Assembly (NCBI GenBank): GCA_002842495.1
Contig: PHDB01000033.1
Location: forward strand, 1-39,756
Length of the DNA: 39,756 nucleotides
Origin: Bacteroidetes bacterium HGW-Bacteroidetes-6
GTDB taxonomy: Bacteria > Bacteroidota > Bacteroidia > Bacteroidales > DTU049
Direction of reading: 5' to 3'
Part shown: piece after piece, positions 17,023 through 25,679 of the stretch
How positions within the stretch are numbered: position 1 is the stretch's first letter
Layout: each line of letters starts with the position of its first letter
Notes under the pieces: model-generated
Seen by the model: only the letters and a program-made list of their open reading frames with translations
The model's database searches: none
What the model was told of the DNA's origin: nothing
Position numbers and translations under genes: made by a program

Positions 17023-17757
17023 TTACATAGCGTTCAATGCATCAATATCTGCCTGCCCAAAACCACCATTGTCGGTAATCTTCCAGATAATCGTTTGAAT
17101 GGTTCCGTAATTTGACGGGTCTATGTACGCTTTTGCATTAAGAATATTACAAACTGTTACAAAATCGGGATGTATAGTAATAACCCCTAGTCGGTAAGGA
17201 ACAGTAGCGCTGGCTATTCCATGATGCGCATTGATGCAAAACAGTGCCAGATGAACATCGGCCGAATCATTTGCCGGAATAACAATATCAACACTTTTAA
17301 CCAATAATCCGTGCTGATACGACGGCACATGATCGGCCTCAAAGCATACTGTTCCCTTGGGAATAGTTACAGTTATTGAAGTGCTGTTGGTGTTTTGCAA
17401 GGTAAAATACAAGTTCACAAGAGATCCATATCCATATGTAACCCAATTAGCTTTATCGTTGTTTTCAACTGGAATCAGCCCTGGATTTTTCTCTTTATCA
17501 AATTGAGGAAGCGACAAAACAGCAGGCGCATTACCGTGAATGTAGCCAACAACTTCAACTCCGCTTGGCAACTTATACAATGGACCAGCCGGAATTCCAG
17601 GATTCTCCCCTAGTCCGGCACTGTAATACGAGTCCGAATGAGTCGCCTGATTATTGACAGTTTCGAAAGGCGTAAATTCCGTCTTATCATCATCACTCTT
17701 ACAGGAAACAATTGACAATAATAACAAGGTTGCAATTGTGTAAAAAACATTTTTCAT
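17023..17757 (-). CDS. Putative lipoprotein of unknown function (244 residues)
   Basis: The start is the ATG at 17757, which gives the signal sequence MKNVFYTIATLLLLSIVSC with a lipobox IVSC and lipidation at residue 19. The longer in-frame form from 17859 would bury the signal. A charged SDDDKTE linker follows. The body (about 50-240) contains TIPKGTVCFEAD and an aromatic-poor beta-rich region, then NNGG-like IIWKITDNGGFG near the C terminus. Pairs of cysteines in the body could form disulfides. I do not recognise a named family. It has its own terminator and no same-strand neighbour. Surface exposure is plausible because Bacteroidota lipoproteins with acidic residues just after the cysteine are often exported to the surface; that is inference. 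Confidence 0.75.
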   Translation of the reverse strand: MKNVFYTIATLLLLSIVSCKSDDDKTEFTPFETVNNQATHSDSYYSAGLGENPGIPAGPLYKLPSGVEVVGYIHGNAPAVLSLPQFDKEKNPGLIPVENNDKANWVTYGYGSLVNLYFTLQNTNSTSITVTIPKGTVCFEADHVPSYQHGLLVKSVDIVIPANDSADVHLALFCINAHHGIASATVPYRLGVITIHPDFVTVCNILNAKAYIDPSNYGTIQTIIWKITDNGGFGQADIDALNAM

Positions 17758-17886
17758 AACTCCCCTATTTGAGCGCAAGATACAAAATTCCCATTCTGAA
17801 AACAAGATTTCAATGTTAAATCTATTAACTTTAAAAAAATCAATATTCTCAATCGTCATAATTCTGTTTAAAATCGCAGATTATAT

Positions 17887-17919
17887 ATTGAAATTCCATT
17901 GTTATTTTAAATAATTTTG
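17887..17919 (+). promoter_or_regulatory. Promoter of the 823-residue outer-membrane receptor gene
   Basis: ATTG at 17887-17890, a 21-base spacer, and TAATTTTG at 17912-17919 form a near-consensus Bacteroidota promoter. The leader to the ATG at 17978 is about 50 bases and contains a tandem 10-bp repeat. Confidence 0.65.
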
Positions 17920-17953
17920 CAGGCTGGCGCAAGAACGCTAAAACAACATTGTC

Positions 17954-17973
17954 TAATTGCCAATAATTGCCAA
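17954..17973 (+). repeat. Perfect tandem 10-bp repeat in the receptor's 5' leader
   Basis: TAATTGCCAA occurs twice head to tail at 17954-17963 and 17964-17973, just upstream of the ATG at 17978. The period is about one helical turn. It may be a DNA-binding site, an RNA-level element or chance; no hairpin is evident. Confidence 0.6.
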
Positions 17974-17977
17974 CTTT

Positions 17978-20449
17978 ATGAAACGGATTTCGGGTTTACT
18001 ATTGCTTGCTCTAATAACTGCTCCATCAATATTGTTTTCTCAACCTGGTAGTGGGAATGGAATGCCAGACGTCAATTTTCAAATTACCGGAATTGTTCTT
18101 GATTCTATCAGTGGAAAGCCTGTTGAATATGCCACTGTTGCTCTTGTATCGATGCGCGATTCGTCAATCGCAGGTGGGGGTATTACCGATAGCAAGGGGT
18201 ATTTCAGCTTCAATTCAAAAGTACCCGGAAAATTTATACTAAAAGTAAATTTCATGGGGTATGCTATTAAAAACCAAGGACCTGTTTTAATGAAGCCTGG
18301 AGCAGGACCTGTTTTCGATCAGGGAACAATTCGTATTTCTCCATCAGCTACATCTCTTTCGGGTGTGGAAATTGTAGCAGATAGACCAATGATTGAGCTC
18401 AGCATTGATAAAAAAGTGGTGAATGTGGCTCAAAATCTTACAGCTACTGGTGGTACTGCACTTGATGTACTAAAAGATGTTCCAAGTGTTGAAGTCGATC
18501 AGGATGGAAATGTCAGCATGCGAGGCAGCGAAAATGTCACAATTCTTATCGACGGACGACCAAGTACTCTCACCGGAGCCGACAGACGTGCTGCTCTTGA
18601 GCAAATTGATGCAAGTAGCATCGAATCGGTGGAGCTCATTACAAATCCATCAGCAAAATATAGTCCAGACGGAATGACTGGGATTATCAACATTATTCTT
18701 AAAAAGAAAAAAGGGACGGGTCTTAATTCGTTGCTCTCGTTGAATGCCGGGACCGGAAACAAATACAATGGCACTTTTTCGCTCAGCTATTCAACCGACA
18801 AATGGACTCTTTTTGGCAGTCTCGATTATTCCGATCGTCAGCGCAAAGGCGAAGGTTATAGCAATCGTACGACATATTCGCTCTCCGACAGCTATTTTTT
18901 GCGACAAGATTTCGACGAAAAAAGCAGAGATATTTCATATTCTTCAAAAATTGGAGGCGAATACTATTTTTCGCCTAAGCTTATTCTTTCTGGCTCGGCT
19001 TCGTATCGAAATTCAAAAGACAACGGAACCGAAGATGCCGTTTCTTATACCCAAAATCCCACAGGCGAATACACATCAATTTATAAAAACATCAACATCG
19101 AAGATGAAGCAGGCTACAATTACGATGCAATGCTCAATCTGAAAAAGCGCTTTTCAAAACCCAAAAATGAAATTACTTTTGATTTTTCGTACAGTTATGG
19201 TAACAATAACGACAGCAGTTTTACACGGCTTTCATTCTTGGAAGATGATTTTTCTACAATTTCATCGGAAACACCTCTTTGGACAAAAACAGCATCGCCG
19301 GGAATCAACAAGATTTACACGGGCAAAATCGATTACGTATATCCATTCAACGATAGTACCAAGCTTGAGGCAGGTTTCGATGGTTCGCTCCGAACAATCG
19401 ATGCCGACAGTCGCTATTTCGACTATTCATTCGGTGATTCTCAATGGAATTTCAACGACACAACATCGAACCATTTTCTTTTCGACGAGTTGATTAATGC
19501 CATTTATCTAAACTATTCAACAAAAATAAAAAAGTGGGGATTTTCGCTGGGAAGTCGCTTTGAGGCAGCCAGTACCAATGCTCGTGAAGCCGATTCGACC
19601 GACAACATCAAAACCTACAACAGTTGGTATCCAACAGGAGCTGTAAGCTACAAGCTGGCCAAACTACAGGAAATTCAAATAACGTATAGCCGTCGCATCA
19701 ACCGCCCCAGTTTCAGAAGTTTAAATCCTTTTGTCGACTATAGTGCTTATCCGAATATCAGAACAGGAAATCCATACCTGAATCCCGAATACATCAATTC
19801 ATTCGAACTCAGTTATGCATACTATTCGAAAAAAGGCACTTTTATGCCATCGGTTTTCTACAAAAAAGTAAACGATGTGATGTCGCGTTACCGCCAGAAC
19901 ATTAACGATTCTATTTATCTGATGACCTGGGAGAATTATAACTCGGCTACTTCTTATGGGTTTGAAATGATTTATTCAACCAAAGTTTACAAATGGTGGA
20001 GTTTGAATGCAAGCGGACAATGGTATAAAGTGAAAATTGACGGATCGAATGTTGAAACCAGCATTACAGGTGATAGCTATGGCTGGCAATTACGCGCATC
20101 CAATACTTTTCGGTTCCCAAAAAGTTGGGAAGGCCAATTTTCCTTTTTCTATAACGGACCTCGCTTTACCGGACAGGGAACTCGCGGAGCATTTATTATG
20201 TCGGACATTGCCTTCAAAAAAAGTTTCTTAAAAGACAAACTTGCCGTTTCACTGCGTGTTCAGGATTTGCTAAACAGCATGAAATTCAATATAACATTCG
20301 ACGATCCTGATTATTCAATGGAAATGATGCGTCGTCACGAAGGACGTATGTTTTTTGTTGGTCTCACCTGGAAATTGTCTGGCGATTATAAATCGAAAGA
20401 TAAAAAACGTGGTGGCGATGGTGGTGGAATGGAAGACGACGGATTCTGA
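17978..20449 (+). CDS. Outer-membrane beta-barrel receptor (TonB-dependent receptor-like, OMP beta-barrel 3 type)
   Basis: The 823-residue protein starts at the ATG at 17978 with a signal peptide ending ILFSQ. A carboxypeptidase-regulatory-like domain (about 30-120, ITGIVLDSISGKPVEYATVAL) is followed by a plug (about 130-225) that contains LKDVPSVEVDQDGNVSMRG and the ILIDGRPS motif. A long barrel follows. This is the outer membrane protein beta-barrel family common in Bacteroidota; members are thought to be TonB-linked transporters, but substrates are rarely known. Odd points are the glycine-, lysine- and aspartate-rich tail after the apparent last strand (about 800-823, ending with phenylalanine) and the tandem repeat in its leader. 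It is followed by a TSUP permease gene that has its own -7 element. Confidence 0.88.
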   Translation: MKRISGLLLLALITAPSILFSQPGSGNGMPDVNFQITGIVLDSISGKPVEYATVALVSMRDSSIAGGGITDSKGYFSFNSKVPGKFILKVNFMGYAIKNQGPVLMKPGAGPVFDQGTIRISPSATSLSGVEIVADRPMIELSIDKKVVNVAQNLTATGGTALDVLKDVPSVEVDQDGNVSMRGSENVTILIDGRPSTLTGADRRAALEQIDASSIESVELITNPSAKYSPDGMTGIINIILKKKKGTGLNSLLSLNAGTGNKYNGTFSLSYSTDKWTLFGSLDYSDRQRKGEGYSNRTTYSLSDSYFLRQDFDEKSRDISYSSKIGGEYYFSPKLILSGSASYRNSKDNGTEDAVSYTQNPTGEYTSIYKNINIEDEAGYNYDAMLNLKKRFSKPKNEITFDFSYSYGNNNDSSFTRLSFLEDDFSTISSETPLWTKTASPGINKIYTGKIDYVYPFNDSTKLEAGFDGSLRTIDADSRYFDYSFGDSQWNFNDTTSNHFLFDELINAIYLNYSTKIKKWGFSLGSRFEAASTNAREADSTDNIKTYNSWYPTGAVSYKLAKLQEIQITYSRRINRPSFRSLNPFVDYSAYPNIRTGNPYLNPEYINSFELSYAYYSKKGTFMPSVFYKKVNDVMSRYRQNINDSIYLMTWENYNSATSYGFEMIYSTKVYKWWSLNASGQWYKVKIDGSNVETSITGDSYGWQLRASNTFRFPKSWEGQFSFFYNGPRFTGQGTRGAFIMSDIAFKKSFLKDKLAVSLRVQDLLNSMKFNITFDDPDYSMEMMRRHEGRMFFVGLTWKLSGDYKSKDKKRGGDGGGMEDDGF

Positions 20450-20470
20450 CAGCGGTTTATTGAATTAGTG

Positions 20471-20478
20471 TATTTTTG
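20471..20478 (+). promoter_or_regulatory. -7 element of the TSUP permease gene
   Basis: TATTTTTG matches TAnnTTTG perfectly and lies 18 bases before the preferred ATG at 20497. No convincing -33 element was seen, so readthrough from the receptor gene is also possible. Confidence 0.45.
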
Positions 20479-20496
20479 CTCCCAGAATTGCATGTT

Positions 20497-21246
20497 ATGA
20501 TCTGGTGGTATTTTCCTTTATTATTTTTCACTGGAATCGTTGTAGGCTTTATCAATACCATTGCCGGAAGTGGTTCGTTTCTGACACTACCCATGCTCAT
20601 TTTCACTGGGATGCCGGCGCCTGTCGCAAATGGCACCAATCGGGTTTCTATTCTTCTGCAAACGCTCACGGGTCTGCTGTCGTTCAGAAAACAAAACATG
20701 CTCGATTTGAAAAATGCGGCTTTACTGGCATGTTTCACTATTCCCGGAGCTGTTGCAGGCTCTTTTGTTGTTGTTGATATTCCGGGCGACATACTCCAAA
20801 ATATTATTGGATATGTGATGTTGCTGTTTGCTGTTCTTACGATCTGGAAACCTGGCGCATTTAAACGAAAAGTTGAAGCCGAAAAGCAAATCAGACTGAA
20901 ATGGTTTCATTTTGCACTTTTTATACTCATTGGTTTTTATGGAGGTTTTATTCAGGCCGGAGTCGGGATTTTTATTCTTTTTGCACTTGTGCTGACAACC
21001 GGCTACGATCTCATTAAAGCTAACGCCATCAAACTTGCGCTCACCTTTGTTTTCACACCTTTTTCGCTGGCCGTTTTCATTTTCAATGAACAAGTCGATT
21101 GGATTCCCGGATTGGTACTGGCTGCAGGCAGTATTGCAGGAGCCATATGGGGTGCACGCTTTGCAATTAAAAAAGGAACAAATGCCGTTCGTATAGTGTT
21201 ATTTATAGTTTTAGCGATTTCATCTATTAAAATGATCATCAGTTAA
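20497..21246 (+). CDS. TSUP/TauE-SafE family membrane permease
   Basis: The 249-residue inner-membrane protein has about eight hydrophobic segments. It carries the duplicated family signatures GFINTIAGSGSFLTLPML near the N terminus and YGGFIQAGVGIFILFALVL in the second half. The two-fold repeat of a glycine-rich re-entrant stretch is typical of the family, which exports or imports sulfite, sulfoacetate, taurine-derived or other organic anions. The substrate cannot be assigned. I chose the ATG at 20497; an in-frame TTG at 20476 would lie inside the promoter element. It is flanked by an outer-membrane receptor and a secreted protease with no evident pathway link. Confidence 0.88.
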   Translation: MIWWYFPLLFFTGIVVGFINTIAGSGSFLTLPMLIFTGMPAPVANGTNRVSILLQTLTGLLSFRKQNMLDLKNAALLACFTIPGAVAGSFVVVDIPGDILQNIIGYVMLLFAVLTIWKPGAFKRKVEAEKQIRLKWFHFALFILIGFYGGFIQAGVGIFILFALVLTTGYDLIKANAIKLALTFVFTPFSLAVFIFNEQVDWIPGLVLAAGSIAGAIWGARFAIKKGTNAVRIVLFIVLAISSIKMIIS

Positions 21247-21255
21247 TATTTTTTT

Positions 21256-21263
21256 TACTTTTG
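21256..21263 (+). promoter_or_regulatory. -7 element of the M43 metalloprotease gene
   Basis: TACTTTTG is a perfect TAnnTTTG match, 16 bases upstream of the ATG at 21280. A clear -33 element was not found. Confidence 0.5.
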
Positions 21264-21279
21264 CGAAAAATATTTACTT

Positions 21280-23502
21280 ATGAAAAAAATTATGCTTGCA
21301 GCTGTTATGCTGTTATTATCTTGTTTTGTGTTGAGGGGCCAAAACAATCACTGGATTCAGATCGATGATTATTTATTGCAAAAAGCCGTCGCCGAAGATG
21401 AAGGCTTAATGGTGCGCTACATGATGTATGAAGAAAACATCAGACAAATCCAGAACGCTACCAAAACAGACACAATCATTGGTGGCAAGCGCATTATTCC
21501 GGTTGTTTTTCATGTTATTCATATTTATGGCGAAGAAAATATAAGCGATGCACAAATTTATGATGCCATCGAGAAAATAAATATCGACTACAACAAAGAG
21601 AATGCTGATACTGCCGACACATATCCGTTATTTCAGAGTCGTGCAGCTAATTGCCAAATTGAATTTCGTCTTGCTAAAATAGACCCCAACGGTAATTGCA
21701 CTTCTGGAATTGTAAGGCATTACGATCCACAAACCAATTATGCATACTTCTCAACTATGTCCGACTATGCCTGGACCCCCAGTCAATATATGAATATTTT
21801 TGCCGTCAACTTTATCTACCCCGAAGGCATGAGTTTGCCAGACGGAGCTTTTATTGGAGGCATGTCGCCATTTCCGCCAAGCAATACACTTACACAGGCA
21901 CTTACAGGAGGAGATACTCTGATGGATGGCATTCTTATTCGTCAGGATGGGCTTGGCTCTATTGGAACTGCCGAAAACATGGGCGGAATGCCATTAAACA
22001 TGCAAAATCGCACATTCACTCATGAAACAGGGCACTATTTCAACCTATATCATCCGTTCCAGTCGCTGTATGCAGCTCTTGGCATCGATGGTTGCGGCAA
22101 TTTTCTTTTTACTGCAGGCGACGAAGTCGACGATACACCACCTGTGGCCAATGCTACACAAAACACATCGGTAAATTGTTTTACCCCTGGAAGCTTAAAC
22201 ACCTGTACAAACGACAGTCCTGATGAGCCTGATATGATTGAAAACTATATGGACTACCAGTTTGGTTATTGCAACAATATTTTCTCGCTTGGACAACTCG
22301 ATCGTATTAACACTACACTTATGAACGATCGCAGAAAACTTTGGTCGTACGAAAATTTGATAGCAACAGGCGTTCTTGATACAAGCACTGCACCGTGTAC
22401 ACCTGTTGCCGATTTTTTCTCCGAAACACATTTTGTTTGTGCAGGTTCCACCGTCAATTATTTCGATGCTTCTTTCAATGGGGCAGTCGATAGCTGGCTA
22501 TGGAGTTTCCCTGGCGGCAATCCATCATCTTCAACCGATCAGAATCCGATTGTATCTTACAGCTCACCCGGCACATATGCTGTAACTTTAAATGTTTATA
22601 ACGCTACAGGGAACGACGCTCTAACAAAAACCGCCTGGATCACAGTTTTCGACACAGCATCTGTTATCGATGCACCATATGCCGAATCGTTTGAGACAAT
22701 TAACTTTGCAAACGATGTAGTTGTGATCAACGATGCTTCAAGTGAATGGGAACTGAACAGCGGGATTGGTTATACAGGCTCCAAATGTGCTTACATTAAT
22801 AATTTCGATGGAAACACTTCGGGCAGTTACGACCAATTGATTACACCAGCATTCAATCTCACTTCGCTTCCTGCCGGAAACCATGCCAAAATCTCGTTTC
22901 GCTATTCCTATGCAGGCAAAATAACACCTGGAAGTTTGTTAACAGCAGCCGATACAGCATTTGATAAACTTAATGTATATGTTTCTACCGATTGCGGAAA
23001 AACCTGGACAAATAAAATATCGCTTGCTGGCGCCACCATGGGCACCTCAGCTCCTATTGAAACAACCTTCGAGCCTACCACCCAAACCGAATGGGCTTTG
23101 AAAGAAATTGCAATTCCATCTACACAGCTACCTCTTTATGCCAATACAAGGCTGAAGTTTGAATTTTATGCCAATGGCGGTAACAATATTTACATCGATG
23201 ACATCAGTATTTACAGTATTTCAGCTGGGATTGGCGAATACATCAACGAAAAATCGTTTTCGGTATTTCCAAATCCAGTTACCGATGCCACAAACATAAA
23301 TTTTGACTTAAGGAAAAACTCTGAAGTAGTAATTTCAGTAATTGATGCCAATGGCCGCGAAGTGATGATGATCGAAAACAGCTCACTTTCATCTGGTTCT
23401 TATAGCTATCCGCTTCCAACCGAACAACTTGGGGCCCATGGAAACTACATGATTAACTTGTCCATAAATGGAGAGAGCCTGATCAAGTCCGTGGTTTTTT
23501 AA
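21280..23502 (+). CDS. Secreted M43-family (cytophagalysin/pappalysin-like) metalloprotease with PKD and T9SS sorting domain
   Basis: The 740-residue protein has a signal peptide (1-20). A propeptide-like region (21-65) precedes the M43 catalytic domain (about 70-355), whose zinc motif HETGHYFNLYH is at 248-258. The extended HExxHxxxLxH spacing identifies a metzincin, and the Met-turn follows as ENYMDY at about residue 325. Next come a PKD domain (about 375-455, DSWLWSFPGG), a MAM/cleaved-adhesin-like module (about 470-655) with a CGKTW loop, and a type A T9SS sorting domain (about 660-740, VFPNPVTD). All catalytic residues are present. It is expected to be secreted to the surface or medium and to degrade protein; the target is unknown. 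A strong bidirectional terminator follows. Confidence 0.93.
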   Translation: MKKIMLAAVMLLLSCFVLRGQNNHWIQIDDYLLQKAVAEDEGLMVRYMMYEENIRQIQNATKTDTIIGGKRIIPVVFHVIHIYGEENISDAQIYDAIEKINIDYNKENADTADTYPLFQSRAANCQIEFRLAKIDPNGNCTSGIVRHYDPQTNYAYFSTMSDYAWTPSQYMNIFAVNFIYPEGMSLPDGAFIGGMSPFPPSNTLTQALTGGDTLMDGILIRQDGLGSIGTAENMGGMPLNMQNRTFTHETGHYFNLYHPFQSLYAALGIDGCGNFLFTAGDEVDDTPPVANATQNTSVNCFTPGSLNTCTNDSPDEPDMIENYMDYQFGYCNNIFSLGQLDRINTTLMNDRRKLWSYENLIATGVLDTSTAPCTPVADFFSETHFVCAGSTVNYFDASFNGAVDSWLWSFPGGNPSSSTDQNPIVSYSSPGTYAVTLNVYNATGNDALTKTAWITVFDTASVIDAPYAESFETINFANDVVVINDASSEWELNSGIGYTGSKCAYINNFDGNTSGSYDQLITPAFNLTSLPAGNHAKISFRYSYAGKITPGSLLTAADTAFDKLNVYVSTDCGKTWTNKISLAGATMGTSAPIETTFEPTTQTEWALKEIAIPSTQLPLYANTRLKFEFYANGGNNIYIDDISIYSISAGIGEYINEKSFSVFPNPVTDATNINFDLRKNSEVVISVIDANGREVMMIENSSLSSGSYSYPLPTEQLGAHGNYMINLSINGESLIKSVVF

Positions 23503-23525
23503 AAATCGATCTCTATTCAACAAAC

Positions 23526-23557
23526 AAAAAAGGGCTGATTTGAATCAGCCCTTTTTT
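23526..23557. terminator. Bidirectional terminator between the M43 protease gene and dsbD
   Basis: AAAAAAGGGCTGATT-TG-AATCAGCCCTTTTTT is a perfect 15-bp inverted repeat (GC-rich core GGGCTGA) with A- and T-runs. It serves the two converging genes. Confidence 0.92.
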
Positions 23558-23564
23558 ATTTGTT

Positions 23565-25634
23565 CTATTCCTTTTTACTTCGCTTTTTGTATTCAGCAAG
23601 ACCCTCATCGAGCCACTTTACAAATGCATTAACATCGAGGTTATAATTCCTTGTTTTCACAAGATCATTACCATCTGAATCGAGAAGTGCATATTGAGGC
23701 TGAGCATTAGTTTGATATCTTTCAATCTGAATATCGGCCATTTTAGCACCAATTGACTTTTTCACCTTTCCATCAACTTTTGAAGTAACCCACTCCGATT
23801 CAGGAAGTCTGTATGCGTCATCTACATACAATGCTACAACTACAAAGTCATTTTTTAGTCGTTTTAACACTTCTGGAGCCGACCATACATTAGCCTCCAT
23901 TTCGCGGCAATTAACACATGCATGACCTGTAAAATCGACAAATATAGGTTTATTTTGCTCTTTCGAACAAGCGATAGCCTGATCAAGATCGAAATAGCCC
24001 TGAATTCCGTGTGGCAAATCTAAAATATCATTGTATTTGGGTTCTTCGCACAAAATATTTTTCACGTTTTCAGTCCCTCCCGATTCATTTACAATCCGTT
24101 GCATGTCGAAATCAAGAGTTTGCTGAGGAGGAAGATAGCCCGACAACATTTTGAGAGGAGCACCCCACATTCCCGGTATCATATAAATAACAAACGAGAA
24201 AGTGACAATGGCTAGTCCCAGACGGCCTACACTTACATACTTAACATCGCTATCGTGCTTAAATTTCAGTTTGCCTAACAAATAAAATCCGAGTAATGTA
24301 AATACAACAATCCAAACAGCCAGATATACCTCACGGTCAAGAATTCCCCAATGATAAACCTGATCGGCCATACTCAGAAATTTAAGACCTAAGGCTACTT
24401 CGAGAAAACCTAGTACAACTTTCACTGAATTAAGCCAGCCACCCGACTTGGGTAAGTTTTTGAGCCATCCCGGGAAAAAAGCAAAAAGTGTAAATGGAAG
24501 TGCAAACGCAATTGAGAACGCAAACATCGTTATAATTGGATCCCAAATTGCTCCTTGAGTCGATTTCACAATTACCGACCCAACAATAGGACCAGTACAA
24601 GAAAAAGACACCAGCACTAACGTAAGAGCCATAAAAAATGCACCTAAAACACCACCTTTGTCGGCCTTTGCATCCGCTTTGCTAGTCATCCAACTTGGCA
24701 ATACAATTTCGAAAGCTCCAAAAAACGATGCGGCAAAAATCATAAAAATGAGAAAGAATATCACATTGGGAATCCAGTGTGTTGCTAATACATTAAATAT
24801 ATCAGCTGTAATGGAAGCTCCGCCGACAAAATAAGTTATTAAAATCATTGCGGCAATTGGCAGTGTGTATAAAGCAACAATACTAATTCCAAACGCCGAG
24901 GCATTAAATCTGCTGCGTAACTTATTTTCGCTCCCTTTCATAAAGAAAGAAACTGTCATGGGCACCATAGGGAATACACAGGGAGTTAACAATGCTGCAA
25001 ATCCCCATAGAATAGCTTCAATAATGATTGCCCATAACGAGCTACTGTCTTCTTCATTGTCGTTGGTTGCGGCAATTGTTGTATCTGCCGCTTGTATTGT
25101 ATCAATTGTATTTTCAACAGTATCTACAACTTCAACAACCCCGGCAGTATCAGCTGTTTCGTCATTGTTGTATTGACTCCCATCAATCTGAACAGTAAAT
25201 GTTTCCTCAACAGGAACACATGTCCCTGGATTACACGACTGTCCCTGCATATCAATCGTTATAGAAAAACTTTTACTCCCCAGAACTTTAATCCGCTGTG
25301 TAAAAGTAACTTTCCCTTCAAAAAACTTCTCATTAACACCAAATAGCTCCTCGTAAACTGTTTTTGGAGCCGGGTATTCCGATGCTTTTCCTATTAATTT
25401 ATAATTAGAAGATGGTGTATAGGTAAATACCGTTGGCAATCCACCTCCCGCAGGAGTATATTGTGAAAACAAATGCCAAGTATCATCCATTGTTGCAGTT
25501 AATACTATATTGGCTTCCGAGTCCGAAACTTTAACAACCTGCTTGGTCCATTTTACCGGATTCACCATTTGTGCATTGGCAATACCAAAAGCAAAAAATA
25601 TAATTAACGGAAGAAAAAAACGACGAATTTTCAT
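23565..25634 (-). CDS. dsbD: Thiol:disulfide interchange protein DsbD
   Basis: The 689-residue inner-membrane protein passes electrons from cytoplasmic thioredoxin to periplasmic thiols. It has a signal peptide (1-21). The N-terminal DsbD alpha-like domain (about 25-155) carries CNPGTC at 134-139. An acidic, threonine-rich linker (about 153-198) follows. The eight-helix core has LLTPCVFPM (about 215-223) and SCTGPIVG, each with its redox cysteine. The C-terminal thioredoxin domain has CVNC at 573-576. All three cysteine pairs are present. Length is usual for Bacteroidota DsbD. In function it could supply reductant for cytochrome c maturation by the ResB/CcsA system at the start of the window, but that link is inference. 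Confidence 0.94.
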   Translation of the reverse strand: MKIRRFFLPLIIFFAFGIANAQMVNPVKWTKQVVKVSDSEANIVLTATMDDTWHLFSQYTPAGGGLPTVFTYTPSSNYKLIGKASEYPAPKTVYEELFGVNEKFFEGKVTFTQRIKVLGSKSFSITIDMQGQSCNPGTCVPVEETFTVQIDGSQYNNDETADTAGVVEVVDTVENTIDTIQAADTTIAATNDNEEDSSSLWAIIIEAILWGFAALLTPCVFPMVPMTVSFFMKGSENKLRSRFNASAFGISIVALYTLPIAAMILITYFVGGASITADIFNVLATHWIPNVIFFLIFMIFAASFFGAFEIVLPSWMTSKADAKADKGGVLGAFFMALTLVLVSFSCTGPIVGSVIVKSTQGAIWDPIITMFAFSIAFALPFTLFAFFPGWLKNLPKSGGWLNSVKVVLGFLEVALGLKFLSMADQVYHWGILDREVYLAVWIVVFTLLGFYLLGKLKFKHDSDVKYVSVGRLGLAIVTFSFVIYMIPGMWGAPLKMLSGYLPPQQTLDFDMQRIVNESGGTENVKNILCEEPKYNDILDLPHGIQGYFDLDQAIACSKEQNKPIFVDFTGHACVNCREMEANVWSAPEVLKRLKNDFVVVALYVDDAYRLPESEWVTSKVDGKVKKSIGAKMADIQIERYQTNAQPQYALLDSDGNDLVKTRNYNLDVNAFVKWLDEGLAEYKKRSKKE

Positions 25635-25662
25635 ATGTAGTTTTCTTAATTTGTTTGGTGTA

Positions 25663-25670
25663 CAAAAATA
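25663..25670 (-). promoter_or_regulatory. -7 element of dsbD
   Basis: The minus strand reads TATTTTTG, a perfect TAnnTTTG match, inside the 45-base gap between tilS and dsbD. dsbD may thus be transcribed independently of tilS. Confidence 0.5.
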
Positions 25671-25679
25671 ACAATTTAA

